From: an uncultured Acidimicrobiales bacterium
GTDB taxonomy: Bacteria; Actinomycetota; Acidimicrobiia; Acidimicrobiales; Hopanoidiivorantaceae
Direction: 5' to 3'
Assembly (NCBI GenBank): GCA_958295755.1
Contig: OY282367.1
Location: 1,492,022 to 1,556,021, forward strand
DNA: 64,000 nt
In this document: in pieces, positions 8,428-17,176 of the stretch
How positions within the stretch are numbered: the stretch's first letter is position 1
How the letters are laid out: the number at the start of each line of letters is the position of its first letter
Made by a program: the position numbers and the translations under genes
Notes under the pieces: model-generated
Databases searched by the model: none
Seen by the model: only the letters and a program-made list of their open reading frames with translations
What the model was told of the DNA's origin: nothing

Positions 8428-10245
8428 TTACTGCGACATTGCGTCTAGCAGTTCGTTGTAGCTTCGTGTCAGCACGGTGCTTACGCAGAAGCCGTCGTCG
8501 GTGCGAATGATCTGCTGCAGTTCAGACATGGCACTGCGAAGCTCTGTCGGGTTCCCAGCCAAATGCGCCACTTGAAATCTACGCAGATAGCACTGCTCAC
8601 ATCCAGGCACAACCTTGTGCGCCTGATAGCAAGCCCAACGGGCAGTGTCTGGGTCGCCTAAGCGCAAGGCGATGTCTGCGAGACTATGAGCAGAGTCATC
8701 TACTAGGCATTCGATATGTGCTCTGACCGACATATCAGCCCAGCCATAGCGATTGCGGCCCGACCCACTAAACGGTGCCCCTCGCACAAGCCTGAGCGCA
8801 CGGCGCAGATGGACAATGGCTGCAGGCGAATTGCTTCGCACTCTTCGCAGGTGCCAATGGAACTCATCAAAATCTGTGTGCACATTCTGTGAAAGCCGGT
8901 AGATTCTGTCAGTTCCGAAGCGAGGTATATGATGTCTATACATTGCGTCAGTACCCAGCGCAGCCCTGGAGCGGCTGGCCAGGGCGGTGACTGTGCGGGT
9001 TTCAGGCGTGCTGCCGTTGCTCCACATCGATTCCTTCACCATGTCACAAGTCACACCTTCTCGGTGGAAGGCCAGATAGCAGATAAAGTCAGAGCACTGC
9101 TGAGTGAGGAAAGGTGCCGCTCCTTCTATCTTCACCGGCCCCATCACACAGACTTTTATGTCTCTAGGGGTTGCACTCCAGAGAAATCTGGGACGCCAAG
9201 ATAGCCCTTTTGATTTGTCAGACTTGCTATGCGACAAGATTTTAGGCTTGCCAGACGGTAGCATCTTGGGCTTGAGCATGTTGCGCTTGAGCATGTTGGA
9301 CTTGACTGGGGCATCAAGCGAGGTCTGAAATAATGCTCCAGATACTGTGCCAGGCGAGGCTCCAGATAAGGTCACAGCTTCATTGGTAATTCCAACTAGG
9401 GCACCATTTTGGGAATCGAGCCGCATAGCAACAGGTTCTATCGCGTCATGCCTTGGTAGCAGTTTTTGAAAAGTGCTGTAAGGCACCATTGATGACGACC
9501 TTTCTTGTCCTCGCTGCAGGGGGATGTCATAGGGGTGCAGACGATTCCTTTCCAGATCAAGCGACCAAGCGGCTGAGCCGAAACTGGTTATATGGGACAC
9601 GCCGTCCTCAAACTTGTCGGGGTTTTCTGTGAAAGGATCCATAACAATCTCTAACTGTTTGACTGCTGTTTCGTTGCCATTGGCATCTGTTCGCAGAAGA
9701 TTGCTCACATCGCTTTGCCTCTCAAAAACACTAACTTGAGGAAACATCTCAAACTCATGCCCAAATCCGACTATGTATATTCGTAAATCAGAACGGAAAG
9801 GGTTGCTGAGCAAATCCATAGTGAACGAACCCATTGCCGATATCACCCGCTCGGTTGCGCCTTTTACAGAAAGATGCGAAATTTGTGAAACATCCAAAAG
9901 CATCTGCGTTTTTAGATGGATACCCGCTTGAATCACCAGAGGATCCAGAAGCTGATCACCTGCTAGATACCCTTGGCTTTGCTGGTCCCTTGCCAGTTCT
10001 TTGGCGGCCCTTTTAGTTAGTAGCCAAGAATAGCCATCGTCCAACTCTTGAAATCCCTCAGGAGCTCGCGTGCGATGTGGAAGCAAGATAGCTATTTCAG
10101 CAGGGTTCACAAGATAACCCAAAATGTCTGGCAACCTGCGTCCAGACTGCCTAAGCAGATGTTGAGCCACAGCTACTTGACGACAAGCAACTGATGGGCT
10201 GGGGAGACAAGCAATTGTTGAATCGGTGTTCTTAAATGTTCTCAT
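8428..10245 (-). CDS. BTAD (SARP-type activation) domain protein at the end of the Tad locus
   Basis: 605-residue protein. The C-terminal third carries the winged-helix-like segment (VCVMGPVKIEGAAPFLTQQC ... SDFICYLAFHREGVTCDMVK, ESMWSNGSTPETRTVTALAS) followed by the helical BTAD-type repeat region (DFDEFHWHLRRVRSNSPAA, HLRRALRLVRGAPFSGSGR ... LADIALRLGDPDTARWACYQ). This is the architecture of SARP/AfsR-related proteins. The N-terminal half is an uncharacterised mixed region with an RIYIVGFG strand. No transmembrane segment was noticed. It lies 67 bp after the TadG-like gene on the same strand; actinobacterial Tad loci often carry a BTAD protein (family knowledge). A regulatory role for pili is inference. 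Confidence 0.65.
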   Translation of the reverse strand: MRTFKNTDSTIACLPSPSVACRQVAVAQHLLRQSGRRLPDILGYLVNPAEIAILLPHRTRAPEGFQELDDGYSWLLTKRAAKELARDQQSQGYLAGDQLLDPLVIQAGIHLKTQMLLDVSQISHLSVKGATERVISAMGSFTMDLLSNPFRSDLRIYIVGFGHEFEMFPQVSVFERQSDVSNLLRTDANGNETAVKQLEIVMDPFTENPDKFEDGVSHITSFGSAAWSLDLERNRLHPYDIPLQRGQERSSSMVPYSTFQKLLPRHDAIEPVAMRLDSQNGALVGITNEAVTLSGASPGTVSGALFQTSLDAPVKSNMLKRNMLKPKMLPSGKPKILSHSKSDKSKGLSWRPRFLWSATPRDIKVCVMGPVKIEGAAPFLTQQCSDFICYLAFHREGVTCDMVKESMWSNGSTPETRTVTALASRSRAALGTDAMYRHHIPRFGTDRIYRLSQNVHTDFDEFHWHLRRVRSNSPAAIVHLRRALRLVRGAPFSGSGRNRYGWADMSVRAHIECLVDDSAHSLADIALRLGDPDTARWACYQAHKVVPGCEQCYLRRFQVAHLAGNPTELRSAMSELQQIIRTDDGFCVSTVLTRSYNELLDAMSQ

Positions 10246-10312
10246 CTTCTATTTGCCTTTCTTTTTCAGAATTGTTTTATTACTAAGGGTTGAATGCTTT
10301 TTTCTGGTGTTC

Positions 10313-10849
10313 TTAACTGGTTCCTCCTTTTGTGGTTTTTGAACTCACAGCTGTTGCCTCTCGTCTGGCAGTTACCTGCGATGAAGCGATGATAGAAAGA
10401 GATGGCTTGACGGTTTCGCGAAGAGTTACAATCACTCGTTCCCGGGTGGTTTTTACTTCGCCTTTGAGTCCGAGGCGAGTTATCAATCCTTCGCCCACAG
10501 TCTTTGCTTTTGTGATGTTCAATACGGCTTTGTTACTTCTGTGTAGCTCTGCTGTATTGATTTGCTGGGCTGCTTCTCTGGATATGCGTGCTGCCAAATC
10601 GTCTAGTCGGCGGCGGGCTTGGCGAATGTCAGCACCATCGGCCACAAGCCCCGCCATCAACATGAACACAACAAAAACAATCGCTACATAAAGGCTCACA
10701 GCCCCAGTGTCTGATTTTTTGACTGTTGCTTTGCTTACTGCTGTTTTGCCTACTTCCCTAGTGCCAAGTTCACTGGTGCCTAGTTCACTAGTGCCAACTT
10801 CACTGGTGCCAACTTCACTGGCCTTGCGCCAATGAAGCAATCTCATCAT
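10313..10849 (-). CDS. TadG-like minor pilin / pilus assembly protein
   Basis: 178-residue protein with one N-proximal hydrophobic segment (AVSLYVAIVFVVFMLMAGLV, about residues 50-69) followed by ADGADIRQARRRLDDLAARI, the layout of the putative Flp pilus-assembly TadE/G-like N-terminus. The rest is a short beta-rich domain. The first 35 residues are an unusual run of SEVGT/SELGT/REVG units from a 12-15 bp tandem repeat (about 10735-10830), which puts a long polar tail before the membrane helix. It overlaps the preceding TadF-like gene by 4 bases. It probably localises to the inner membrane or pilus. Confidence 0.7.
   Translation of the reverse strand: MMRLLHWRKASEVGTSEVGTSELGTSELGTREVGKTAVSKATVKKSDTGAVSLYVAIVFVVFMLMAGLVADGADIRQARRRLDDLAARISREAAQQINTAELHRSNKAVLNITKAKTVGEGLITRLGLKGEVKTTRERVIVTLRETVKPSLSIIASSQVTARREATAVSSKTTKGGTS
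10735..10830. repeat. Tandem 12-15 bp repeats in the 5' end of the TadG-like gene
   Basis: Repeated (A/T)CACTGGTGCC-type units encode SEVGT/SELGT peptides at the N-terminus of the TadG-like protein. The copies are near-identical at the base level, so the expansion is recent. Copy-number change in multiples of three bases would keep the frame. Confidence 0.7.
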
Positions 10850-11265
10850 GTGCCACTCCTCAATGTGTCTATGACTTCTGTGGCTGATGCTTCAAGAGCG
10901 ACACTGCCAGGAATTTTGATAAGTGCCAAATCGGAGAGTGCTAGCGAACATCGCACTTTCACCTTTACACTCCCGCCCCTTCGGAAGGCCGAAGTGTCGA
11001 CAGTTGCTTGAGGTTTGCTGCACGCCCTAGTTGCATAGTTGGAAGTGCTGTCCTTGAGAAAATCTGCTACTTGCTTTTTTGCATCAGTAGCATTTTGTGC
11101 TTGCGATGCAACGCGGGCAACTTCTGAGGCAATGTCTTGCACCCGCCCTCTCGCCTCTGAGAGTCTCCCTGTGAAAAAGAGCATGTGCATGCCACCCAAC
11201 AAGCCAATAGCCAACAGAGCGATTTCTACAGACACGATGCCTCCAATATTTCGCCTTTGCCTCAT
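10846..11265 (-). CDS. TadE/TadF-like pseudopilin
   Basis: 139-residue protein. The frame is open further upstream, but the ATG at 11265 overlaps the TGA of the upstream TadE gene (ATGA) and immediately precedes a pilin-like N-terminus: MRQRRNIGGIVSVEIALLAI, then GLLGGMHMLFF. This has the Glu followed by a long hydrophobic helix expected of Tad pseudopilins cleaved by TadV-type peptidases. After the helix come RGRVQDIASEVARVASQAQN and a small domain with two Cys. It lies in an overlapping chain with its neighbours and so is translationally coupled. A minor-pilin role is inferred from fold and context. Confidence 0.7.
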   Translation of the reverse strand: MRQRRNIGGIVSVEIALLAIGLLGGMHMLFFTGRLSEARGRVQDIASEVARVASQAQNATDAKKQVADFLKDSTSNYATRACSKPQATVDTSAFRRGGSVKVKVRCSLALSDLALIKIPGSVALEASATEVIDTLRSGT

Positions 11266-11648
11266 TGACGTTCTGCCTCTGTGATGAACTCTTCTATCGG
11301 TCCAGACGCCACATGCTCTACAGCCACTGGCAACCCCGGCAGGATAGATGGCGAATTGGCCCGCACACGCACAAATGCCTCCCCTTTGTCTTGCCACAGG
11401 CTCACTGATAAGTCTTTTAGTGGTGCACCATTGGCGATGAACTCAGCTGCTGTTCGAGCAGTTGCCTTAGTTCCACCTAAGGAGGTGTAACTTTCCAGAG
11501 CTGTATCTGCAGCATCGCTAACTGTGAGATTCGCGTTATAGAGGAACCCAACATGGGTAACAAGCATGATCATTGTTAGCAGTAGCCCATAAACAAGCGA
11601 GAACTCTAAAGTTGAAGTACCAGCTTTGTCCATACCAGTTTTATCCAT
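11262..11648 (-). CDS. TadE-like pseudopilin
   Basis: 128-residue TadE-like protein. GTSTLEFSLVYGLLLTMIML is the characteristic Gly/Thr-rich lead, the Glu and the hydrophobic helix of the TadE domain. It is followed by VGFLYNANLTVSDAADTALE, where the A-x-x-A-x-(D/E) part is also typical. The C-terminal part forms a small predicted extracellular domain. Ten bases separate it from the Flp pilin gene upstream. It probably acts as a minor component or initiator of the Flp pilus. Confidence 0.78.
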   Translation of the reverse strand: MDKTGMDKAGTSTLEFSLVYGLLLTMIMLVTHVGFLYNANLTVSDAADTALESYTSLGGTKATARTAAEFIANGAPLKDLSVSLWQDKGEAFVRVRANSPSILPGLPVAVEHVASGPIEEFITEAERQ

Positions 11649-11657
11649 GGGGGGATA

Positions 11658-11918
11658 TCAGGTGGTAGTCGTTGTGACGGTATTGACAAACGCTTTGCCG
11701 ACATTAACGCCAGTTTGAATTTTGTTAGCAGCTGTATTGGTCTGTGTGCGCACCACACCTACTACAGCTATGGCTATGGCGGCAGCACCAGCTACGAGCA
11801 GAGCCCACTCTGTGGTGGTCAGGGCCTCGTTGCGACTGCGGAGCTTCAGAGCGGCACCGCGGACCGAGGCAACAAACTGCCAGTAGGCAACCAAACAAAA
11901 GCATGAGATAGCTAGCAT
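11658..11918 (-). CDS. Flp-type major pilin
   Basis: 86-residue small protein. A basic leader (LKLRSRNEALTTTEW) precedes the hydrophobic stretch ALLVAGAAAIAIAVVGVVR, then a short polar tail ending in a Thr run. This matches the Flp/DUF4244-like pilins: a prepilin leader, a Glu near position +5 of the mature end (here the E of TTTEW), and one helix. The first 25 residues (MLAISCFCLVAYWQFVASVR) are hydrophobic as well and could be an extended leader. AAGGAG lies about 8 bases before the ATG, the strongest ribosome site in the operon, fitting a highly expressed major subunit. Confidence 0.7.
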   Translation of the reverse strand: MLAISCFCLVAYWQFVASVRGAALKLRSRNEALTTTEWALLVAGAAAIAIAVVGVVRTQTNTAANKIQTGVNVGKAFVNTVTTTTT

Positions 11919-12024
11919 TATTTTCTCCTTTTCGAGTATGGGATGTTTAGTGATAGAGATTTATAGTATTGCAAAGGTGTTGCAAAGCTTCAGTGCTTGC
12001 AAGCCGCATAGTTTTGAAATCATT

Positions 12025-13002
12025 TCACAAAGCCGATGAGAGCGAGCTGAGAGCGGGATAGGCGATGAACACCACAAAGGCAAATGCGATCACAACTGTC
12101 GGCACAGTCATCTTTTCGGTCAGAGCATTTGCCTCAGCTTGTGCCTCTGCTATAGCACGGTCGCCAGCAGATTCTGCTTTTCTGGCAAGGGCTTCAGAGG
12201 GGCTAGCTCCCTCGGTTTCGGCAAGATTCACGGTTGAAGCAATTTCGGTGAGTTCTGTTATAGCTAGCTCTCCACCAAGGCGAGACAGACCGACCGAAAG
12301 CGGCTGTCCGTGCACTCTGCTCCAATCCAGTGCTCCTCTTATCTCATCAAAGGCCCAACCTTTGCCAGCTAGTGCCGCCTGATATAGCGCGCCGTCGGTG
12401 TGACTGCCGCCAGCTAGGAGGATTTTTACCAGATCTAGATAGGCCACGAGTGCCCCTCTAAACCCAACTCGCCTTTTGGCTGCTTTCTCGCGAAGCTGTC
12501 GGTCGGCAATCATGAAGCCGCCTGAAGTTCCGATAACCATACCTGCTATCGCCCACCAGATAGGTAAAGTCATCCCCAAAATATTTGCAGCTGTTACTAG
12601 GAGACATGGCAAGAACCCCCAAACAATGCAGGCGGTCATCTTCGCAAAGGCATGCTCGGCTGCAGTTATGCCACAAACTCGCATATCTTGACTGAATTTC
12701 CGAAAGTCCGTGCCTAGAGCTACTACTGCCGTCTCTGACCACCCCATCGCACGAGTGCGTAGTTGGGTTGCCAGAGGGTCTGCTGTTTTTCTCGGCAAAA
12801 CATCTTTTCTTTGGGCAAAACCAGTGTTTTCCGATATAAAACCTGCACTTTGAGTAGCAGAAGCTCTCTGCCCAAGCACAGAACTTCTTTGACCAAGCAC
12901 AGAACTTCTTTGACCAAGTAAAGGCGCGTGTCGTCTAGTGCAGCCGCGAATGATCATCCAGATGCCGCCCCCTACCAGAACACCTCCAGCTAGTACAATC
13001 AT
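12025..13002 (-). CDS. TadC-like inner-membrane pilus assembly protein (type II secretion F domain)
   Basis: 325 residues from ATG 13002, which overlaps the TGA of tadB (ATGA); the frame is open further upstream but without support. One N-terminal helix (MIVLAGGVLVGGGIWMIIRG) is followed by a linker with three GQRSSVL-type units, then the T2SSF domain. Hydrophobic helices (IVWGFLPCLLVTAANILGM, IWWAIAGMVIGTSGGFMIA) precede the cytoplasmic helical domain (LVAYLDLVKILLAGGSHTDG), and VPTVVIAFAFVVFIAYPALS is the C-terminal helix. TadC pairs with TadB to form the pilus platform. Confidence 0.82.
   Translation of the reverse strand: MIVLAGGVLVGGGIWMIIRGCTRRHAPLLGQRSSVLGQRSSVLGQRASATQSAGFISENTGFAQRKDVLPRKTADPLATQLRTRAMGWSETAVVALGTDFRKFSQDMRVCGITAAEHAFAKMTACIVWGFLPCLLVTAANILGMTLPIWWAIAGMVIGTSGGFMIADRQLREKAAKRRVGFRGALVAYLDLVKILLAGGSHTDGALYQAALAGKGWAFDEIRGALDWSRVHGQPLSVGLSRLGGELAITELTEIASTVNLAETEGASPSEALARKAESAGDRAIAEAQAEANALTEKMTVPTVVIAFAFVVFIAYPALSSLSSAL
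12860..12925. repeat. 21-bp tandem repeat in the linker of TadC
   Basis: A 21-bp unit containing CAAGCACAGAACTTCTTTGA is repeated about three times with few changes, encoding the LGQRSSV peptide. The repeats sit between the first helix and the conserved domain, where length variation would be tolerated. Confidence 0.7.
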
Positions 13003-14045
13003 GTCTCTCTGCCTCGGGTGCTCTCTGGGATTTTCCGGGATCTCGCTGGGATTTTCCCGTTGCTCTCTGGAGTTTTCTGGATGCTCTCTGAGGTTTTCCC
13101 AGTGCTCAAAGAAGAGTCTGTCATCTCGAAATATCTTGGGAGTGGCTTTGCCTTCCCCATGCGGATGAGTAGTCCATATCCCCCCATGAACCCTGCCCCC
13201 ACCACGCAAAGCATGATTTGGCCGAAAGGCGAGCCGTATGGTTCTAGATAGCCGTCGTCAAACAGATAAATTCCCAAAGCGACAGTTAGGGTTGCGCCAA
13301 GCACGATGCGTGCTGATGTTAGAAATTTCGCTCGTCCAGCTTGCTGGCTACGCAAAAGCTGCCCTTCTTGGCGCACTGATGCTGCTTGAGATCGCAGAAG
13401 CCCTACCAAGTTTTGGGCACCTCTGGCCGAGGCGAGAGTTAAAGCAGTGGCAACCTTGTCGCAAGCGGGATGTGCTACTTCACGGGCAAAGGAGGCTAAA
13501 GCTTCTGGTAAAGGCACAACTTCTATGCGGGCAGCTAGAGCTTCCACTTCTCGCCGAATACTTAGAGGTGCACTGCGGGCAGATACTGCTATGGCTTTTT
13601 CAAAACCTCCTCCAGCGGCAATAGTGGTGTAGAGCATCTCTATCCAGCTGGCTATGGCATCGCCCTTGTCTGCCAAAATGTTGCTTTGAGATTTGAGCTT
13701 TCCCCAAAAGAATATGACTGCCCCGCTAGCCAGTAAAGACGCAGCTATCCAACTAGTAATGAGATACACAGTTGCTCCAGCAACAATGCCTATGAGCATC
13801 TTTTTGGCGATTACTCCGTTGCTTCCCGCCTTGTTGCCCGTGCCTATCACAGCCTTGATACCGCCTCCTGCCTGGCTGTCGCCTCTAGCCTTACTGCCGC
13901 CACCTGACAGCACTGCCTTGCCCTTAAGACCCAGCAACACAAGCCACAACCCGAAACCCACCACAGCCCCACCAAACACACCGGGCACTGTAACCACAGC
14001 TGGCACAGCAGCCATAACAGCAGGCACAACCAAAGCCTCAATCAT
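12999..14045 (-). CDS. TadB-like inner-membrane pilus assembly protein (type II secretion F domain)
   Basis: 348 residues from ATG 14045, which shares one base with the tadA stop (TGATG); a TTG 15 bases upstream is less likely. N-terminal helices (VVGFGLWLVLLGLKG) and a second pair (MLIGIVAGATVYLITSWIAA) precede the T2SSF core (AIASWIEMLYTTIAAGGGFE ... LASARGAQNLVGLLRSQAAS) and two C-terminal helices. The last 35 residues are a hydrophilic tail of repeated K-(I/T)-PES-type units (13010-13110). That tail is absent from typical family members and is another short-repeat expansion. Confidence 0.82.
   Translation of the reverse strand: MIEALVVPAVMAAVPAVVTVPGVFGGAVVGFGLWLVLLGLKGKAVLSGGGSKARGDSQAGGGIKAVIGTGNKAGSNGVIAKKMLIGIVAGATVYLITSWIAASLLASGAVIFFWGKLKSQSNILADKGDAIASWIEMLYTTIAAGGGFEKAIAVSARSAPLSIRREVEALAARIEVVPLPEALASFAREVAHPACDKVATALTLASARGAQNLVGLLRSQAASVRQEGQLLRSQQAGRAKFLTSARIVLGATLTVALGIYLFDDGYLEPYGSPFGQIMLCVVGAGFMGGYGLLIRMGKAKPLPRYFEMTDSSLSTGKTSESIQKTPESNGKIPARSRKIPESTRGRET
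13010..13110. repeat. Imperfect tandem repeats spanning the tadB 3' end
   Basis: Degenerate units of about 15-24 bp built around GGGATTTTCC / CTCTCTGG(A/G)(A/G)TTTTC repeat four to five times in the last codons of tadB, ending close to the tadC start. Substitutions between copies show that it has begun to decay. Confidence 0.55.
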
Positions 14046-15679
14046 CACAACCTCTCCCAAGAGTCGTAATCGACTGAATTGATCCCAGATGAATTGACTC
14101 GGCTTGACGATTCCATAAGAGTTCTATCGAAACCGTGGGCTTCTAGTCTTCGCAAAGTTGGTTCCACCCTCAGTGGTTCACCTGATGGTGTAGCTTTGCC
14201 GTCCGGCCCAGGTCGCCAAATCTCGTTGGATTGCACATGATTTTCGGTTGAACCGATTACTTCTCTGATGCTCGTTATATATCGCTGCCCTTCCCAGCGG
14301 CCGATGTGGATTACAAAATTCACCGCGCTGCCGACTAGTCGATATGTAAATGCTTGTGAATAGTGCTGGGCCGTCATTGAGGCATACATAGCCAACCGCT
14401 CAAATGCTTCTTTTGTGCTATTGGCGTGGATGGTGCAGAGCGAGCCGTCTTGACCTGAAGTCATCGCCAGCAACATTCCAAGCACCTCAGTGCCTCGCAC
14501 TTCGCCAACGACTATTCGGTCGGCATGCATTCGCAAACATTCTCGCAACAAGCTTTCTAGTGAGAACTCTCCCGCCCCTTCCAAGTTGGCAGGGCGCGCC
14601 TCCAACACTCCAACATCAGGATGGCGATCTGAAAACTGGTGGATGCCTAGTTCCAACTCGTCTTCAACAGTGACTATGCGGTCTTCTGGTGGGATTTCGT
14701 TGAGTAGTGCCCGGCACAAGGTGGTTTTACCTGTTCCCATACCGCCGCAGATGACGATGTTGTGGCGAGAAAGCACGGCTGCCCGTAAGAAATTTTCTAT
14801 CGCCTCGCCAAACATCTCACCTTGTTTCAGTTGACTGAGTGTGGACAAAGTGGGGTCATGCATGCGGATGGTAACCATCGGCACCATAGAGACATCCATG
14901 ATGGCGTGAAGGCGACTACCGTTAGGAAGACGCATATTGAGCACTGGTGAACTCATATCAAAACGGCGACTAGTACGCCCAAGGCTTGCTCCAGCCCAGC
15001 GGATCTGCTGTATGAGTTCTTCATTTGAGGCTGCTACTGGCTCGCCTCGATGTTTTTTGCCCGATCTGTCCACGAGCCAGACGGTGTCGTGTCCGTTGAT
15101 GTGGATATCGCTGAGATTGGGGTCGTTGATATAGCGTTCCCAAGGACCTGCACCGAAGGTATAGCTGAGTGCTGTCTTGGCTAAGTGGCGTTCCTGAGAC
15201 TCAGTTAGCATTGCTTCACCTGTCACTAAGCGACGCTCTGCAGCATTTGAAAACCAACGGGCAATGACTTCTTCTGCATGAGCTTGTTGGTCTTCAGGGT
15301 TGCGCCCATCTCGCCGCTCGCTTTCAACCCAACTGCCCATCTGCATTCGCAGGTGACCGAGCAAGTCATTCAGAAGGTCTATAGGTGGCTCATCTAGCTG
15401 CTGAGAATTCTCCTGTTGAGAATTCTCCACCGGCGAAGAATCCGATGGCGAAAGATGATTGGCTGTGGCATCTCGCTCCTCCTCAACAGAGCTACCCATC
15501 TCAGCATCACCCACCCAACCAGACGAAAAATCACCACCACCAACATCTCGCTCCTCACCAACAGAGCCACCCATCTCAGCATCACCCATCTCAGCATCAC
15601 CCACCCAACCAGACGAAAAATCACCACCCCCAACATCCGGCTCATCCAGCCAGCTATAAACGACGTCCCGATCACTCAT
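14045..15679 (-). CDS. tadA: TadA/CpaF-type secretion ATPase
   Basis: 544-residue hexameric ATPase of the type II/IV secretion family that powers Flp pilus assembly. Walker A is GGMGTGKTT (about residues 312-320). The Walker B region includes RIVTVEDELELG, and HADRIVVGEVRGTEVLGMLL follows, with the DGSLCTIHAN His-box. The preceding RTSRRFDMSSPVLNMRLPNG is the CpaF N-domain signature. The first 90 residues are an atypical acidic extension containing a duplicated 18-residue unit (DVGGGDFSSGWVGDAEMG, residues 15-32 and 45-62). It lies one base from tadZ upstream and overlaps tadB downstream. Confidence 0.93.
   Translation of the reverse strand: MSDRDVVYSWLDEPDVGGGDFSSGWVGDAEMGDAEMGGSVGEERDVGGGDFSSGWVGDAEMGSSVEEERDATANHLSPSDSSPVENSQQENSQQLDEPPIDLLNDLLGHLRMQMGSWVESERRDGRNPEDQQAHAEEVIARWFSNAAERRLVTGEAMLTESQERHLAKTALSYTFGAGPWERYINDPNLSDIHINGHDTVWLVDRSGKKHRGEPVAASNEELIQQIRWAGASLGRTSRRFDMSSPVLNMRLPNGSRLHAIMDVSMVPMVTIRMHDPTLSTLSQLKQGEMFGEAIENFLRAAVLSRHNIVICGGMGTGKTTLCRALLNEIPPEDRIVTVEDELELGIHQFSDRHPDVGVLEARPANLEGAGEFSLESLLRECLRMHADRIVVGEVRGTEVLGMLLAMTSGQDGSLCTIHANSTKEAFERLAMYASMTAQHYSQAFTYRLVGSAVNFVIHIGRWEGQRYITSIREVIGSTENHVQSNEIWRPGPDGKATPSGEPLRVEPTLRRLEAHGFDRTLMESSSRVNSSGINSVDYDSWERL
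15480..15640. repeat. Large and small tandem repeats in the 5' end of tadA
   Basis: A roughly 90-bp unit encoding DVGGGDFSSGWVGDAEMG plus a spacer is duplicated. Inside one copy a 15-bp unit (CATCTCAGCATCACC) is itself doubled. The copies are almost identical in bases, so the expansion is recent. Confidence 0.75.
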
Positions 15680-15680
15680 A

Positions 15681-16379
15681 TCAACACCTACGCATTTGCG
15701 TCAATCCCTTTACAACCGATCCCACAGCTTTATACAGATGCGACTTGCTAGTGATAGGCGCACCTGGCCCTTCTTCCACTGCTGCCATAGCCCCCTTCGG
15801 ATCGTGAGGTATTGAACCCAGCACCACAGCCCGATCACCGCATATCTCATTTAGTTGCTCAGCCACCTCCCTTGCCTGATATGGACCCTTCCCCGCAAGC
15901 ACAACCCCGAGCTGTGCCTCATAAACCACATCTGAAGCCAGCGAAATCAGCGGGTTCAGTTGTTCTAAAACGGGATTGGCAACTATGACTACAATGTCAG
16001 CACCCAAGTGACTGATGCCATCTCCGTAGCGGCCGCCGTCAAATAACAGATCGGGACTATCCGGCGCAGACGCCAGAGGTAACTGCTCTAACCCTCGGCG
16101 CACTTCTTCTGGTTTTTCAGAAGAAACCACGGCTGCTACGCCGTCAGGAAGTTGACGACAAGCCGACCAAAGTGCCTCTTCAGTCAGCTCGTGTCGAGCA
16201 GTTGCGGCAAGACTCATCAAACTTGGCGGACCAGAAGGCAAGCCGTAACGATGCGCCAATATCCCTCCAACCAAGTCGGCTTCAAGCAAAACACAGGGCT
16301 CAGGCCAGCGTGCCGCACACAAAACCGCCAGTGTGGTAACACCGGGCGATCCTCGCAAAGAGCAAAACGCTACTTTCAT
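15681..16379 (-). CDS. TadZ/CpaE-like MinD-superfamily protein with altered P-loop
   Basis: 232-residue ParA/MinD-fold protein positioned between the SAF protein and TadA, where TadZ/CpaE localisation factors sit. The N-terminus is MKVAFCSLRGSPGVTT. The deviant Walker A (KGGxGKTT in active members) here reads RGSPGVTT and lacks both lysines. The switch region shows LLEADLVGGILAHRYGL. Later strands (ADIVVIVANPVLEQLNPL, AVVLGSIPHDPKGA) keep the fold. It overlaps the SAF gene by 4 bases. Its probable role is to target the TadA/B/C machine to a pole or site; ATP hydrolysis is doubtful without the lysines. Confidence 0.75.
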   Translation of the reverse strand: MKVAFCSLRGSPGVTTLAVLCAARWPEPCVLLEADLVGGILAHRYGLPSGPPSLMSLAATARHELTEEALWSACRQLPDGVAAVVSSEKPEEVRRGLEQLPLASAPDSPDLLFDGGRYGDGISHLGADIVVIVANPVLEQLNPLISLASDVVYEAQLGVVLAGKGPYQAREVAEQLNEICGDRAVVLGSIPHDPKGAMAAVEEGPGAPITSKSHLYKAVGSVVKGLTQMRRC

Positions 16380-17176
16380 GTCGCCTGCTCCATATTCGAC
16401 ACTAAATTCGGCACTAGCCCAAGTCGGATACTTCCGCTCCCGATAGCCGAAACCACCTGTGTCTGCTGTTGCTCTGGCACAACAAATGTCGCAAATAAAC
16501 TTGCCCCAGTACCTGCTGTTAAGTGAGTTACTTCATGTACCTCCACATTGGATGCCACAATCCCATATGTCTCCTGAGAACCGCGCGCCATGATGTTTAC
16601 CCGATCGCCTTGTGAGAAACCGAGAATGGGATACTGACCTGCTTCTAATCGCGCCCCTACTAACACCATCCCAGCTGGTATATCAGTCTCCTCGGTTAGC
16701 AAAGGGCGAGTAAGTAACATGCCAGAGGGATAGTCCCCAGCAGCCGATGCCCCTAAAATCTGTGATGCCGACTGTGGCGACAAAGCAGCAACAGGTACAT
16801 CGGCAGGAACTTCCAACACAGCTAGATCAGCTACCGATAACACATCGCCCCTGTTTACATCTCGTGCCAGAGCTAGTAGCTCACGGCTCGGCACGTCTTG
16901 TCGGGCGAAGATAAATGCGAGCACCCCGCCGCACAGTACCAAAAACAACCCCATGGCAATCTCTGGTATGCGGCGGCGGACACGTTTGGGCAAAGCTCTT
17001 CCGGCTATGCCTCGAGGAGCAGGTTGCTGAGCAAGCGGCTGGGAAGATTGCTGAGCAGCAAAGGTGGTAGCAGAAGCAGGCGGAATTGGTTGCGCTGATA
17101 TCTCGTGCGCTGACATCTGTTGATCTGTTATCTCTTGCGCTGATATCTCTGGGGCGTCCAGAAATCTTTTCTTCAT
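16376..17176 (-). CDS. SAF-domain (CpaB/RcpC-like) Flp pilus assembly protein
   Basis: 266 residues. A Gln/Ala-rich cytoplasmic tail of about 60 residues contains EISAQ-type repeats. It precedes a basic stretch (PKRVRRRIPEI), one membrane helix (AMGLFLVLCGGVLAFIFARQ) and a SAF domain (LALARDVNRGDVLSVADLAV ... YPSGMLLTRPLLTEETDIPA). That is the layout of CpaB/RcpC proteins, which sit in the periplasm or cell wall zone and organise the Flp pilus. It is the first gene of the Tad operon. Confidence 0.78.
   Translation of the reverse strand: MKKRFLDAPEISAQEITDQQMSAHEISAQPIPPASATTFAAQQSSQPLAQQPAPRGIAGRALPKRVRRRIPEIAMGLFLVLCGGVLAFIFARQDVPSRELLALARDVNRGDVLSVADLAVLEVPADVPVAALSPQSASQILGASAAGDYPSGMLLTRPLLTEETDIPAGMVLVGARLEAGQYPILGFSQGDRVNIMARGSQETYGIVASNVEVHEVTHLTAGTGASLFATFVVPEQQQTQVVSAIGSGSIRLGLVPNLVSNMEQAT

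Noticed and set aside
11266..11397. Upstream extension of the TadF-like frame (44 extra residues)
   Set aside because: The ATG at 11265 overlaps the previous stop and directly precedes the pilin-type helix; the upstream residues are Cys/Arg-rich shadow sequence of the TadE gene.
13003..13209. Upstream extension of the TadC frame (69 residues)
   Set aside because: It overlaps the repeat-rich end of tadB in another frame; the ATG at 13002 overlaps the tadB stop and starts a membrane helix.
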